This document shows positions 1 to 8,212 of a stretch of DNA of 64,000 bases, piece by piece. The translations under genes and the position numbers were made by a program. Below the pieces are notes generated by a model, which saw nothing but the letters and a program-made list of their open reading frames with translations, was not told where the DNA came from and did not search any database. Source of the DNA: Phytohabitans suffuscus (GTDB taxonomy: Bacteria > Actinomycetota > Actinomycetes > Mycobacteriales > Micromonosporaceae); NCBI RefSeq assembly GCF_011764565.1, contig NZ_AP022871.1:5518320-5582319 (forward strand), in the 5' to 3' direction. Numbering within the stretch: position 1 is the stretch's first letter; every line of letters starts with the position of its first letter.

Positions 1-884
1 GAAAGGCCCGTGCCGGCGACCCACCCGGCCACCCGGTCGCCCCAGTCCTCGCCGGCGACGTGCGCCCAGTTGGCCAGGTACTGCATCGTGCCGCCCTCGG
101 TCAGCAGGGCCGGCGCGGCGGCGGCCAGCTCGGCGCTCAGGCTGTCGCCCGGCCGGCCGGAGTCGCGGTAGGCGTGGGTGGCCGTGCCCGGTCCCACCAC
201 GAACGGCGGGTTGCTCACCACCAGGTCGAAGCGGCGCCCCGCGACCGGCGCGGTCATGTCACCGCGCAGCAGCTCCCAGTCCATGCCGTTGAGCGCGGCC
301 GTGGTGGCGGCGAAGCTGAGCGCCCGCTCGCTCACGTCGGTCGCGGTCACGGTGGCGGCGTGCTGGGCGAGGTGCAGGGACTGTACGCCGCAGCCGGTGC
401 CGAGGTCGAGCGCGCTCCCCACCGGGCGGCGGATCGTGGCGCCGGCCAGCGTGGTGGAGGCCCCGCCGACGCCGAGCACGTGGTCGGGCGCGAGCGGTAC
501 GCCGGGGTGGGCGGCGGCCGGCAGGTCGGCGAGGACCCACCACGAGTCGCCGTACGCCTCGAGGTCGAGCCCTTGCCGCAGCCCGTCGCCGTCCGGCACC
601 ACGAGCCCGGCGGCCAGCGCGTCGGCGAGGGGGAGCGGCGCGAACGCGGCCTCCACGGCGGCGGCCGGCTCGGTCTGCCCGCACACGAAGAGCCGGATCA
701 GCGTGGCCAGCGGGTCGCGGTCGGCGGTGGCCCGCAGCGCGGCCCGGAAGTCGTCGCGGGACACGGCGGCGGTGGCGGCCGGGCCGAGGCGCTCGGCGAT
801 GCCGCTCGCGGTGTAGCCGGTCAGGGCGGCGCGGAGCTGCTCGACGCCCTTGTCGGTGAAGAGCATCCTGTCGGCGGGAAGCAT
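1..884 (-). CDS. Class I SAM-dependent methyltransferase, 3' end cut by the window
   Basis: Reading leftwards from the ATG at 884 gives at least 294 residues of an open frame that runs off the window. The N-terminal ~150 residues look like the helical domain that precedes the catalytic domain in actinobacterial DUF7059-type methyltransferases. A SAM-binding glycine motif (DLGTGCG) lies at about residues 160-166 and a catalytic NPPF motif at about 225-228, as in N6-adenine and glutamine methyltransferases that act on RNA, DNA or protein. A second ATG at 866 is possible. The gene abuts the upstream cupin gene with no gap, so the two are probably co-transcribed. Substrate unknown. Confidence 0.85.
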   Translation of the reverse strand, partial: MLPADRMLFTDKGVEQLRAALTGYTASGIAERLGPAATAAVSRDDFRAALRATADRDPLATLIRLFVCGQTEPAAAVEAAFAPLPLADALAAGLVVPDGDGLRQGLDLEAYGDSWWVLADLPAAAHPGVPLAPDHVLGVGGASTTLAGATIRRPVGSALDLGTGCGVQSLHLAQHAATVTATDVSERALSFAATTAALNGMDWELLRGDMTAPVAGRRFDLVVSNPPFVVGPGTATHAYRDSGRPGDSLSAELAAAAPALLTEGGTMQYLANWAHVAGEDWGDRVAGWVAGTGL

Positions 885-1319
885 TCAGTCCATCCGGAAG
901 TCGGCGAAGTCGAAGCCGGGCGCCACCACGCAGCTGACCAGCACGGGCTGGTCGCCGGCCGGCGCCGCGGCCTGCCACACACCGCCGGGGACCAGCACCT
1001 GCGGGCGCTGGCCGGCGGCGATGTCGTTACCCAGGATCGCGGTCTCCCGCTCCGCGGGCGCCTCGGCGGAGCCGCCGAGCCGCAGGTTGAGCGGGCCGCC
1101 CGTGTGCCACAGCCACAGCTCGTCCGAGCGCACCACGTGCCACCGCGACCGCTCACCGGGGTGTAGCAGGAAGTAGATCGCGGTGGCGGCCCGGCGCGGC
1201 CCGGCGTACCCCACTGGCTCGAACGCGTGCTCGCTGCGCCAGGTCTCCCGGAACCACCCACCCTCCGGGTGCGGCGCGAGGTCGAGCCGCTCGGCCAGCG
1301 GCGGTCGTGGCGTCGTCAC
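885..1319 (-). CDS. Cupin superfamily protein (DUF985, cupin_5)
   Basis: The protein has 144 residues. It opens with an APHPEGGWFRETW segment typical of DUF985 cupins, followed by a beta-rich core (AIYFLLHPGERSRWH, LWLWHTGGPL) and a terminal VVAPGFDFADF stretch. These proteins form a small beta-barrel fold. Some relatives bind sugar-like ligands, but no reaction can be assigned from sequence. The stop codon (885-887) abuts the ATG of the methyltransferase at 884, suggesting one transcript. Length is normal for the family. Confidence 0.85.
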   Translation of the reverse strand: MTTPRPPLAERLDLAPHPEGGWFRETWRSEHAFEPVGYAGPRRAATAIYFLLHPGERSRWHVVRSDELWLWHTGGPLNLRLGGSAEAPAERETAILGNDIAAGQRPQVLVPGGVWQAAAPAGDQPVLVSCVVAPGFDFADFRMD

Positions 1320-1336
1320 CGTCCTATTGTGGCGGG

Positions 1337-2454
1337 TTAGGGGCGGGCGGGGTGGCGAAGGATGCGATCGTCACCTTCGCGGACGTCACCGCGGCCGTCG
1401 CGGTTGGACGTGGCCAGCCAGAGGGCGCCGTCGGGTGCGACCTCGACCGTGCGCAGCCGGCCGTAGCGGTCGCGCAGCTCAGCGCGGGGTTCGCCGGCCG
1501 TGCCGGCGTTCAGGGGTACCGTCCAGAGGCGCTCGCCGCGCAGCGCCGCCACGTAGAGCGTGTCGCCGGCGATGGCCGCGCCGGACGGGGATGCCTCGTC
1601 GGTCGGCCAGGTGACGATCGGGTTGGTGAACCGCCCGCCGCCGGTGTCGCCCTCGCCCTCCACGTCCGGCCAGCCGTAGTTCTTGCCCGGCTCGATGAGG
1701 TTGACCTCGTCGAGGCGGTTCTGGCCGAATTCGGTCGCGTACATCCGGCCCGCGCTGTCCCAGGCCAGCCCCTGCACGTTGCGGTGGCCCAGCGTGTACA
1801 CGGGGAGCCGGCCCGCGGGTTGCCCGGCGCCGGGTCGCCCTCCGGCGTCAGGCGCAGGATCTTGCCGTTGGGGCTGTCGGGGTCCTGCGAGGAGGCGGTG
1901 TTGGCGGCGTCGCCGGTGCCGGCGTACAGCATGCCGTCCGGCCCGAACTTGATGCGCCCTCCGTTGTGGTTGCCCGCCTTGCGGATGCCCTCGAAGACGA
2001 CCTCCGGCTGGGCGCCGCCGTCGAGCCGGAAGCGCACGATGCGGTTGTCGGAGTCGGCGGTGTGGTAGGCGTACACCCAGCGGTCCTGGGCGTAGCCGGG
2101 GGAGACCGCCAGTCCCAGCAGCCCGCCCTCACCGCCCGCGTCGACGCCTGGCACCTCGTACACCTCGCGCGCCTGCCCGCCGCCCGGCGACACCTGCAGG
2201 ATCCGGCCGGTGTCACGCTCCGCGACGAGTGCGTTGCCGTCCGGCAGGAACGCCATGCCCCACGGCACGTCCAGCCCGCTCGCGACCTGCTGCGGCGCGC
2301 CGAGGTCCGGCGGGCCGCCGGGCGTGCTGGAGGCGCCCTCCGAGGTGGTCGGCGTCGGCACGGCGGGCGCGGGCTGGGTCGGCTCGTCGCCACCGTCGCC
2401 CGAGCAGGCGGTCAGGGCCGCCACCAGCGCCAGCGCCACCACGGTCTTCCGCAC
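1337..2454 (-). CDS. PQQ-dependent sugar dehydrogenase-like lipoprotein (frameshifted as sequenced)
   Basis: The GTG start at 2454 follows a GAGAGGGG ribosome site. It gives a lipoprotein signal peptide (VALALVAALTAC, lipobox Cys near residue 15), a Pro/Thr linker, then a glucose/sorbosone dehydrogenase beta-propeller (VPWGMAFLPDG, GGEGGLLGLAVSP, NHNGGRIKFGPDG). The frame breaks near 1801-1806. One extra base in a run of four G/C restores GSPVYTLGHRNVQGL and the C-terminal half down to 1337. The family oxidises aldoses or related sugars with PQQ outside the membrane. Substrate unknown. I read the break as a probable sequence error, because the rest of the protein is intact. Confidence 0.85.
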
Positions 2455-2527
2455 GGTCGTTGCCCCTCTCGTCGGCTTTCCCGATCGCACCCGGACCGGC
2501 CGCCCGATCGCACGGAACGGGCTGCCC

Positions 2528-2709
2528 CGGTCGCACCAGCCCGCAGCGACAAGGCCATCGCACCAGCCCGGGGCGACAAGGCCGTAGCACCAGTCCAGGG
2601 CGAAAGCCCATCGCGCCAGTCCGGGCGACAAGCCCATCGCACCAGTCCGGGGCGACAAGGCCATCGCGCCAGTCCGGGGCGAAAGGCCATCGCACCAGTC
2701 CGGGGCGAA
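2528..2709. repeat. Tandem minisatellite, about seven 25-27 bp units
   Basis: Seven head-to-tail copies of a unit resembling CCATCGCACCAGTCCGGGGC plus GACAA or GAAAG fill 2528-2709. Unit lengths from 2551 on are 27, 27, 25, 27, 27 and 26 bp. Units differ at one to three positions. The array lies between the ribosome site of the sugar dehydrogenase (start 2454) and the stop of the HTH protein (2724), so it occupies the dehydrogenase promoter region. There are no unique spacers between units, so it is not a CRISPR array. Confidence 0.9.
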
Positions 2710-2723
2710 AGGCCGAGGAAAGA

Positions 2724-3251
2724 TTACTGCCGGCCGATGGCGTGTCCTTGCGCGCGGAGCCTCCGGGCCCATCCGGCGACGGTGTGCCGGGGCACGCCGA
2801 AGTGCTCGGCGACCGCGGTGATCGAGCCGGTCTGCCGGTATATGTCCATGACCTGCTCCGGCTCGGGCATCCGCCGGTACGCCCGGGTGCCGGTGTTTTC
2901 CGTGACCTGCTTGGCGGCCTTCTTGGTCGCCGCCCTGGTGGCTTTCGCCGCGGTCTTCTTGGCCGCGGTCTTGCGCGGGCGGCGGCGCGGGGCCGGTGTC
3001 ACGTCTTCGACCGGCTCGACCGCCGGCAGCGCCGGTGGCGGCGTGGGTGCGGCGAGCGCGCGGACGAGCAGATCCAGGTCTACCGGGGGCAGATCCGCCG
3101 GGGCGAGCCCGCCACCGCTGGCCGCCCGCACGGTCAGTTCGGTGATGCGGGTCTGTCCGGTGGAAATGTCCACCCGAACGGTCGTGTGTGCCGTCTCGGC
3201 GCCGGTCGCGCCGTCATTGTCCGGCGTGATGGTGATGACGTACCTACTCAC
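2724..3251 (-). CDS. Lys/Ala-rich histone-like protein with C-terminal helix-turn-helix
   Basis: The GTG start at 3251 sits behind a good GGAGG site and gives 175 residues. The N-terminal ~50 residues (SRYVITITPDND) form a beta-rich domain. The middle holds a basic stretch of KTAAKKTAAKATR type, like the tails of actinobacterial histone H1/HU-type proteins. The C-terminal ~45 residues (QVMDIYRQTGSITAVAEHFG, then TVAGWARRLR) form a helix-turn-helix. The combination suggests a nucleoid-associated or DNA-bridging protein, somewhat like Lsr2 in its C-terminal part. No closer identity can be given. Confidence 0.7.
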   Translation of the reverse strand: MSRYVITITPDNDGATGAETAHTTVRVDISTGQTRITELTVRAASGGGLAPADLPPVDLDLLVRALAAPTPPPALPAVEPVEDVTPAPRRRPRKTAAKKTAAKATRAATKKAAKQVTENTGTRAYRRMPEPEQVMDIYRQTGSITAVAEHFGVPRHTVAGWARRLRAQGHAIGRQ

Positions 3252-3474
3252 GGGAGCCTCCTGTCCAGTGGGTCCGCCATCCGCGCCCGACCGCCGCGCC
3301 CCCGTACGCGTGCGACGCCCGCAACAAACTTCGGTGGGACGACCTGCCACATTTGTCGACGGCGTGAGATTACCTCTCCGAGATCGGCAATCGTGCTCTC
3401 TCCGGCGCTTTCCATAGTGGAGTCCGCCGAGCACCCGCACCCAGCCGTCCCGCCTATCGGGCAGGATGGGGTGC

Positions 3475-4059
3475 ATGACGCTCAACCTGCCCATCGACGC
3501 CGAAGCCAACAAGCTGCTCCAGCGGAGCCCGTTGGCTCTGTTGGTCGGCATGATTCTGGACCAGCAGTTTCCGCTGGAGCGCGCCTTCTCCGCGCCGTAC
3601 GAGCTGAGCCTGCGCCTCGGTCACGAGCCGACGGCCGAGGAGCTGGCCGACTTCGACCCGGAGGCGCTGACCGCCGTCTTCGCCACCCCGCCGGCGCTGC
3701 ACCGCTTTCCGAAGGCGATGGCCGCGCGGGTGCAGGAGGCGTGCCGCATCGTCGTCGACACGTACGGTGGCGAGGCGGAGACCATCTGGAGCACCGCCGG
3801 CGACGGCAAGGAGCTGTTCAAGCGGGTGAGCTCGCTGCCCGGGTTCGGCAAGCAGAAGGCGCAGATCTTCGTGGCGCTGCTCGGCAAGCGGTTCGGGGTG
3901 CGGCCGGAGGGCTGGCGCGAGGCCGCCGGTGCCTACGGGCCGGACGACGCGTACAAGTCGGTGGCGGACATCGTCGACGCGGCCGCGCTGGTGAAGGTGC
4001 GCGAGTACAAGCAGCAGGCCAAGGCGGCCGCCAAGGCCGCGGCGGCCGCAAAGGGGTAG
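3475..4059 (+). CDS. HhH-GPD-type base excision repair protein
   Basis: The protein has 194 residues from the ATG at 3475, preceded by an AGGATGGGG site. An alternative ATG lies three codons upstream at 3466. It begins with an ALLVGMILDQQ segment, then a helix-hairpin-helix with LPGFGKQKAQIFVALLGKRF (about residues 120-140), the DNA-binding motif of HhH-GPD glycosylases. The usual catalytic aspartate context is not clear, as in many short actinobacterial members. The C-terminus is an Ala/Lys tail. It probably acts in recognition or removal of damaged bases. It is transcribed away from the HTH gene. Confidence 0.8.
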   Translation: MTLNLPIDAEANKLLQRSPLALLVGMILDQQFPLERAFSAPYELSLRLGHEPTAEELADFDPEALTAVFATPPALHRFPKAMAARVQEACRIVVDTYGGEAETIWSTAGDGKELFKRVSSLPGFGKQKAQIFVALLGKRFGVRPEGWREAAGAYGPDDAYKSVADIVDAAALVKVREYKQQAKAAAKAAAAAKG

Positions 4060-4066
4060 CCCTCGT

Positions 4067-4378
4067 TCAGGCGGCCCGCGGGTGGGCCAGCGCCGCTATC
4101 GCCCGGCGCACGTCGGCGAGCGAGACGGTGGCCGAGTCGTCGAGGTCGGCCAGCCCAGCCTCGATCCACTGCCGCATCAGGGTCGTCACGCCGATGCCGC
4201 GCGCCTCGGCGGCCTCGCGCACCCGCTCGTAGGTGTCGACCGGCAGCCGCACGGACCGGCTGACCATGGGCACGTCACTGTCCGGACCGGGCAGCTCCGC
4301 CGGCCGCCCCTCGTCGATGAGCTCCGCGAGCCGGTCGCCACCCTCGTGAAACTGCTTGAGTGCGTCGTTCCTGTTCAT
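4067..4378 (-). CDS. Antitoxin-like ribbon-helix-helix protein
   Basis: The protein has 103 residues starting MNRNDALKQFHEGGDRLAEL. The second half has RSVRLPVDTYERVREAAEARG followed by VTTLMRQWIEAGL, a ribbon-helix-helix DNA-binding pattern found in antitoxins. Its ATG overlaps the stop of the upstream toxin-like gene by four bases (ATGA at 4375-4378), so the two are translationally coupled. It probably neutralises the BrnT-like partner and autoregulates the pair. It converges with the HhH-GPD gene, with 7 bp between stops. Confidence 0.7.
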   Translation of the reverse strand: MNRNDALKQFHEGGDRLAELIDEGRPAELPGPDSDVPMVSRSVRLPVDTYERVREAAEARGIGVTTLMRQWIEAGLADLDDSATVSLADVRRAIAALAHPRAA

Positions 4379-4662
4379 CGTCGCCACCCTTGCTGTGTCT
4401 CGTCGTACCGCTTGGACTCGACGTCGGTCAGGTCGCGGGCGGACAGGACATCCCAGTCGTTGTCGCCGCGGTCGGCCTCGACGAGCAGGATCGCCAGACG
4501 CCGCCCCCGCCCGGCCGTCGCGTAGACCACCATGACGTCGTCGCCCAGGTGCCGGATGATCCGGCGCGTGCTGTGGAGGGCTTCCCAAACCTCGCCCGGA
4601 CTCACCTCGTAGAGCCGTAGGTTGGCCAGGCCCTCCTCGGTGAAGCTGAACCTACTGCCCAC
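4375..4662 (-). CDS. BrnT-like toxin
   Basis: The protein has 95 residues. It shows the BrnT-type outline: a start FSFTEEGLANLRLYEVSPGEV resembling the WDxxKAxxNLxKHGVSFEEA region, a central strand pair, then a C-terminal WDVLSARDLTDVESKRYDE matching the ISARxxxxxERxxYE end of BrnT ribonucleases. No ribosome site precedes the GTG at 4662, but a TACGCT hexamer lies six bases upstream, which would fit a leaderless transcript. Gene order toxin then antitoxin is as in brnTA. Toxicity is inferred, not shown. Confidence 0.6.
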   Translation of the reverse strand: MGSRFSFTEEGLANLRLYEVSPGEVWEALHSTRRIIRHLGDDVMVVYATAGRGRRLAILLVEADRGDNDWDVLSARDLTDVESKRYDETQQGWRR

Positions 4663-4739
4663 ACAAGCAGCGTACCACGCACGTAATACGCGAGGCTGGG
4701 CGAAGTCCGGGCCGGTGAGGCGGGTGGAAGGATGTACGG

Positions 4740-5087
4740 GTGAAGCGAAAGGCCGTGCGGCCGATCCTGATCACCGACGCCGACCGCAGCCAGGCGGAGC
4801 AGTTGCGCAGCCGCCAGGTGCGGTACGTCCTGATGATGTCCGTCCGCGGCGTGTGCCTGCTGCTCGCCGCGATCCTCGTGGGCATCAAGGCGCCGCTGCT
4901 CTGGCTCTGGCTGCCGCTCTGTCTGCTGGGCATGGTGCTGATCCCGTGGCTGGCCGTGCTCCTGGCCAACGACCGCCCGCCGAAGGACGAGCACCGCTTC
5001 CGCCACAAACCCCCGGAAGTGGATGAGGCGCCCCAGCCGGCACTCCCCGGCGTACCTCCGCCCAGAACCATCGACGCCGACAGCTAG
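4740..5087 (+). CDS. DUF3099 family membrane protein
   Basis: The protein has 115 residues from GTG at 4740 (GGAAGGAT upstream). The N-terminus (RPILITDADRSQAEQLRSRQ) is the conserved start of DUF3099 proteins. Two transmembrane helices follow (about residues 28-46 and 51-76, the second containing LWLWLPLCLLGMVLIPWLAV), then a Pro-rich cytosolic tail. Function unknown. The gene ends in TAG inside a CTAG (5084-5087), and a CTAG-flanked MITE begins directly after it. Confidence 0.85.
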   Translation: MKRKAVRPILITDADRSQAEQLRSRQVRYVLMMSVRGVCLLLAAILVGIKAPLLWLWLPLCLLGMVLIPWLAVLLANDRPPKDEHRFRHKPPEVDEAPQPALPGVPPPRTIDADS

Positions 5088-5761
5088 CGGATTTTCCCAA
5101 GGGACTTTTGAGCTACCGCGACGTCCGCGGTGGTCCGGACCGCTGCTCCCGCAGCCTCACCCTCCGCGTCACACAACCCAAACCCAACCTGGCGTCGCTT
5201 CGCGACGGGCCCGGGGCCGTGTCCGGCGGGTTTGATCCAGACCGCTGCTCCCGCTGCCTCACCCTCCGCGGCCCGGCCAGCACAATCCGGGCGCGTGTCC
5301 GTCCGTCCCGGCGCCCGCACCGGCTGCGGGCCTGGGGACCAGTCACGGTCCCCGATCTACCGCGGCCGTTGGCGCGAGAGAAAGCAAAACCCTGGGTCTT
5401 GCTGGCTCCTCGGCGCTCGGAGGCCGCAAACTCAAGGTTCTGTTCGGATCTTCACCAGTCCACGATCCAGTCGATCTACGCGCACACCTGGACCTGACCC
5501 CCGAGAGGGTCCACAGGGAGCGCGACGACCGCTGCCCGAGCAGCCGGCAGGCACTGCCAAGCACGGAAACCTCCGCGCGCCCGAGCGCTCGGCCGTTCGT
5601 GGCACTCCGCGCCGCCCCGGAGAATCCGCAGCCCACCGCCTTGATCAAACCAGGTCGAGTGGCATTGGGTCCGGACCGCGACGGGCATCGCGGTAGCCCG
5701 AAGTCTCCCAGAAGGACAAACCGGCGTCAGCCGACCACGGCGCGCCCCGGGGCTGGATCGT
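5088..5761. mobile_element. MITE of the IS982-end family, copy 1 (expanded)
   Basis: The segment between CTAG at 5084-5087 and CTAG at 5762-5765 holds no credible gene. The left arm (5110-5179) begins GAGCTACCGCGACGTCCG. A second partial arm lies at 5237-5270. The right arm is inverted at about 5658-5707 (ends GCGGTAGCCCGAAG) and followed by a stretch ending GGATCGT before CTAG. The outer ends resemble the terminus of the local IS982 (ACGATCGATTCCAAGGGG). The ~350 bp between the arms matches no other copy except near the right end, where 5575-5705 resembles 41060-41182. The left CTAG contains the TAG stop of the DUF3099 gene. Confidence 0.75.
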
Positions 5762-5762
5762 C

Positions 5763-5940
5763 TAGAGCCTGTATCAAATTCCTTGCCGGGCTGCGCCGGG
5801 CCCAGGTGGCGCCATGCGGCGTCTGGCGTGGCGTCGGGCGTAAGGCCGCATACGACACCGGTGTGCGACCTTGCGCCCGTCACCACCTGACGCCACCTGG
5901 ACTCCGGCTCGCACCGACAAACTCTTTGATACAGGCCCTA
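5763..5940. mobile_element. 178-bp MITE with 16-bp terminal inverted repeats
   Basis: The ends are TAGAGCCTGTATCAAA (5763-5778) and its inverse TTTGATACAGGCCCTA (5925-5940), with one mismatch. The interior contains GGCGTCGGGCGTAAGGCCGCATACGAC, also found in the truncated copy at 32530-32600, and no ORF of its own. The right terminus supplies the TAG stop codon of the psuK-like gene (5938-5940). The left end shares its CTAG with the preceding MITE. Probably a non-autonomous derivative of another DDE element. Confidence 0.8.
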
Positions 5941-6813
5941 CGGGCGCGCGCCGAGCAGGGTGACCGCCTCGGTGCCCAGCGCGACCGCGCGGTCCAGGGC
6001 CTCGCGGGGTGTGGCGCCGCCGAGCCGGGCCGCGAGCAGGCCGGCGGCGAAGGCGTCGCCGGCGCCGGTCGGGTCGACCACCGCGGGCGCGGGGCGGCCG
6101 GGCGCCTCGAAGACGCCGTCCGGGCCGGCCCAGACGGCGCCCGCCGGTCCGCGCTTGACCACGGCGTGCACCGCGACCGTGGCGAGCGCGCGGGCCTGCG
6201 TGGCCGGGTCGGTGCCGCCGGCCAGCACGGCTGCCTCGTCGGAGTTCGCGAGGACGAGGTCGACACCTCGTACCCAGTCGAGGAAGGCCGCGCCCGACCG
6301 CCGCAACGGGCCCGCGGAGGCCGCGTCGACGCTGGTGGTCAGGCCCTTGTCGCGGGCCGCGGCCAGCGCGCGGAGGCCGGCCCCGCGCGAGGCCGGGTCG
6401 AGCAGGGGGTACCCGGAGAGGTGCACGTGCCGCGCGCCCGGCGCGGCGGCCAGCGCGGCGTCGACGTCGGCGGGGGAGAGCAGCAGGTTGGCGCCGCGGT
6501 CGTTGATCATGGTGCGCTCGCCGGCGTGGGTGAGGACGATCACGGTGCCGGTGGGGGTGCCGGCGTGGGCGCGCACCGCGCAGTGGACGCCGGACGCGGC
6601 CAGCTCCGCCACGCGGGCCCGGCCGGCCTCGTCGTCGCCGACCGCGGCGACCAGCGTGACCGGCGTACCCCGGGCGGCCAGCCACGCGGCGGTGTTGGCG
6701 CCCTGGCCACCGCCGGCGAAGCGGATGCGCGCGCCGGTGTCGGTGCCGGCCGCGGGCGTGCCGTCGAGGGCCGCCACGACGTCCGTGACGAGGTCGCCGA
6801 CGACGACGATCAA
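5938..6813 (-). CDS. psuK: PfkB-family kinase, probable pseudouridine kinase
   Basis: The protein has 291 residues from a TTG start at 6813. It shows an N-terminal GGGQGANTAAWLA substrate-site segment (about 33-45) and the PfkB signature DPTGAGDAFAAGL near residue 248. The TTG overlaps the TGA of the upstream psuG-like gene (TTGA), so translation is coupled. Sitting behind psuG, it most likely phosphorylates pseudouridine to pseudouridine 5'-phosphate. A generic ribokinase role cannot be excluded. Its stop codon is the first three bases of the adjacent MITE, so the original C-terminus could have been a little longer. Confidence 0.75.
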   Translation of the reverse strand: MIVVVGDLVTDVVAALDGTPAAGTDTGARIRFAGGGQGANTAAWLAARGTPVTLVAAVGDDEAGRARVAELAASGVHCAVRAHAGTPTGTVIVLTHAGERTMINDRGANLLLSPADVDAALAAAPGARHVHLSGYPLLDPASRGAGLRALAAARDKGLTTSVDAASAGPLRRSGAAFLDWVRGVDLVLANSDEAAVLAGGTDPATQARALATVAVHAVVKRGPAGAVWAGPDGVFEAPGRPAPAVVDPTGAGDAFAAGLLAARLGGATPREALDRAVALGTEAVTLLGARP

Positions 6814-7717
6814 ACCGCCGCCGCCGCGATCCGCCCGGCCAGCTCGGCGTTGCGCAGGATGATCCGCACGTTGACGGCCAGGCTCCGGCCCCGGTCGCCT
6901 CGTGGAAGTAGGCCAGCAGGAACGGTGTCACCGCCTTGCCCGTGATTCCCTCGCGGTGCAGCTTCTCGAGGCCCTCGGCGAGCGTGCGGTCGTGCAGTTC
7001 GGGGTCGAGCTGCTCGTCGAGCGGGAGCGGGTTGGCGACGACCAGGCCGCCGCCGTGCACGCCCTGCCCGCGCCGCGCGGCCATCACGGCCGCCACCTGC
7101 TCGGGCGTCTCCACCGACCAGTCCAGGTCGAAGCCGGCGTCGGTGATGTAGAAGCCGGGGAAGCGGCGGGTGCCGTAGCCGAGCACGGTGACCCCGAGCG
7201 TCTCCAGCCGCTCCAGCGTGGCGCCCACGTCGAGGATCGACTTCACGCCGGCGCAGACCACGGTGATGGGCGTACGGGCGAGCGTGACGAGGTCGTTCGA
7301 CTCGTCGAAGACCTCGCGGTGCACCCCGCCCAGCCCGCCGGTGGCGAAGACCGCGATACCGGCGGCGACCGCGACCGCGCTGGTGGCGGCGACGGTGGTG
7401 GCGCCGTCGACACCGGCCGCCGCGGCGACGGCGAGGTCGCGTACCGAGAGCTTGGCCACACCGTCGGCGGTGGCGAGGCGGGTCAGCTCCGCGTCGTCCA
7501 GCCCCACGGTCAGCACGCCCTCGACCATGCCGATCGTGGCCGGTACGGCACCGCCGGCGCGTACCGCCCGCTCGATCTCGCGGGCCACCCTGAGGTTGTC
7601 CGGGCGGGGCAGGCCGTGTGCGACGATGGTGCTCTCCAGGGCCACGACGGGCTGGCCGGCACCGAGGGCATCGGCGACGTGGGGGCCGACCCGGATGTGA
7701 AGGTCCGTCACGATCAC
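6810..7717 (-). CDS. psuG: Pseudouridine-5'-phosphate glycosidase (frameshifted near the C-terminus as sequenced)
   Basis: The product splits pseudouridine 5'-phosphate into uracil and ribose 5-phosphate. Family motifs are clear: VVALESTIVAHGLPRPDN, GVTTVAAT-like, FATGGLGGVHR, VVCAGVKSILD and VVANPLP, about 300 residues. Near 6885-6893 the frame fails. One extra base in a GC run restores SLAVNVRIILRNAELAGRIA and a stop at 6810-6812 that overlaps the start of the kinase gene. GTG at 7717 and GTG at 7711 are both possible starts. The break is probably a sequence error, because the restored end fits the family and the coupled overlap. Confidence 0.85.
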
Positions 7718-7761
7718 TACCGTATGTGGCGCGTTGGACCGCCCACCGCTCAGGTGGGAAA

Positions 7762-7807
7762 CTAGGGCGTGTTTTATAAAGGCATGCCCTTATGAAACAC
7801 GCCCTAG
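7762..7807. repeat. 46-bp near-perfect palindrome ending in CTAG on both sides
   Basis: CTAGGGCGTGTTT (7762-7774) is repeated exactly inverted as AAACACGCCCTAG (7795-7807), and the 20 bases between them are themselves nearly palindromic around GGCATGCC. It lies upstream of the DUF3039 gene and downstream of the psuG promoter. It could be two fused ends of a CTAG-targeting MITE with its middle lost, or a strong cruciform affecting expression. Confidence 0.8.
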
Positions 7808-7827
7808 TCGGCTGGAGGTGTCACGAC

Positions 7828-8046
7828 GTGAGCACTGAGGTTCTTGAGCGTCCGGAGCTGAAGGACGCCGATACCGGTCCTGAGATGTTCCACTATGTCC
7901 GTAAGGAGAAAATCGCTGAGAGTGCGGTGATGGGCACATTCGTGATCGCGCTGTGTGGAGAGAAGTTCCCCGTCACCAAGGTGCCCAAGCCTGGCTCGCC
8001 GGTCTGCCCGCAGTGCAAGGAGATCTACGAGTCGATGTCCGAGTGA
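7828..8046 (+). CDS. DUF3039 family small zinc-binding-type protein
   Basis: The protein has 72 residues from GTG at 7828, with GGAGG ten bases upstream. An in-frame ATG at 7792 lies inside the palindrome and lacks a site. The core MFHYVRKEKIAESAVMGTFV is typical of DUF3039. Cysteines in ALCGEKF and VCPQCKEIY could bind zinc. The family is confined to actinobacteria and has no known function. It is followed 166 bp later by the helicase gene in the same direction. Confidence 0.85.
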   Translation: MSTEVLERPELKDADTGPEMFHYVRKEKIAESAVMGTFVIALCGEKFPVTKVPKPGSPVCPQCKEIYESMSE

Positions 8047-8212
8047 CGGGCCACACCGCTCTTCGCTGATCCGCGAATGGTCCGCCCCGCTCCCGCCGCC
8101 GGTCCTGTGACGCGTGTTGCGGCTGTCAGCGATCGGGGCGGCCGCCCGGTTATGCTGAAGCCCGCCTTCGCGCCTCGCGCGGGGGCGATTTCGTGTGTCA
8201 AGGGGGTGTCGG

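Noticed and set aside
2528..2709. CRISPR-like array
   Set aside because: Units are contiguous and similar along their whole length with no unique spacers, and no cas genes are present.
5088..5761. Possible protein genes in the 5-6 kb intergenic region
   Set aside because: Open frames there cross repeat arms and have no ribosome sites or recognisable domains.
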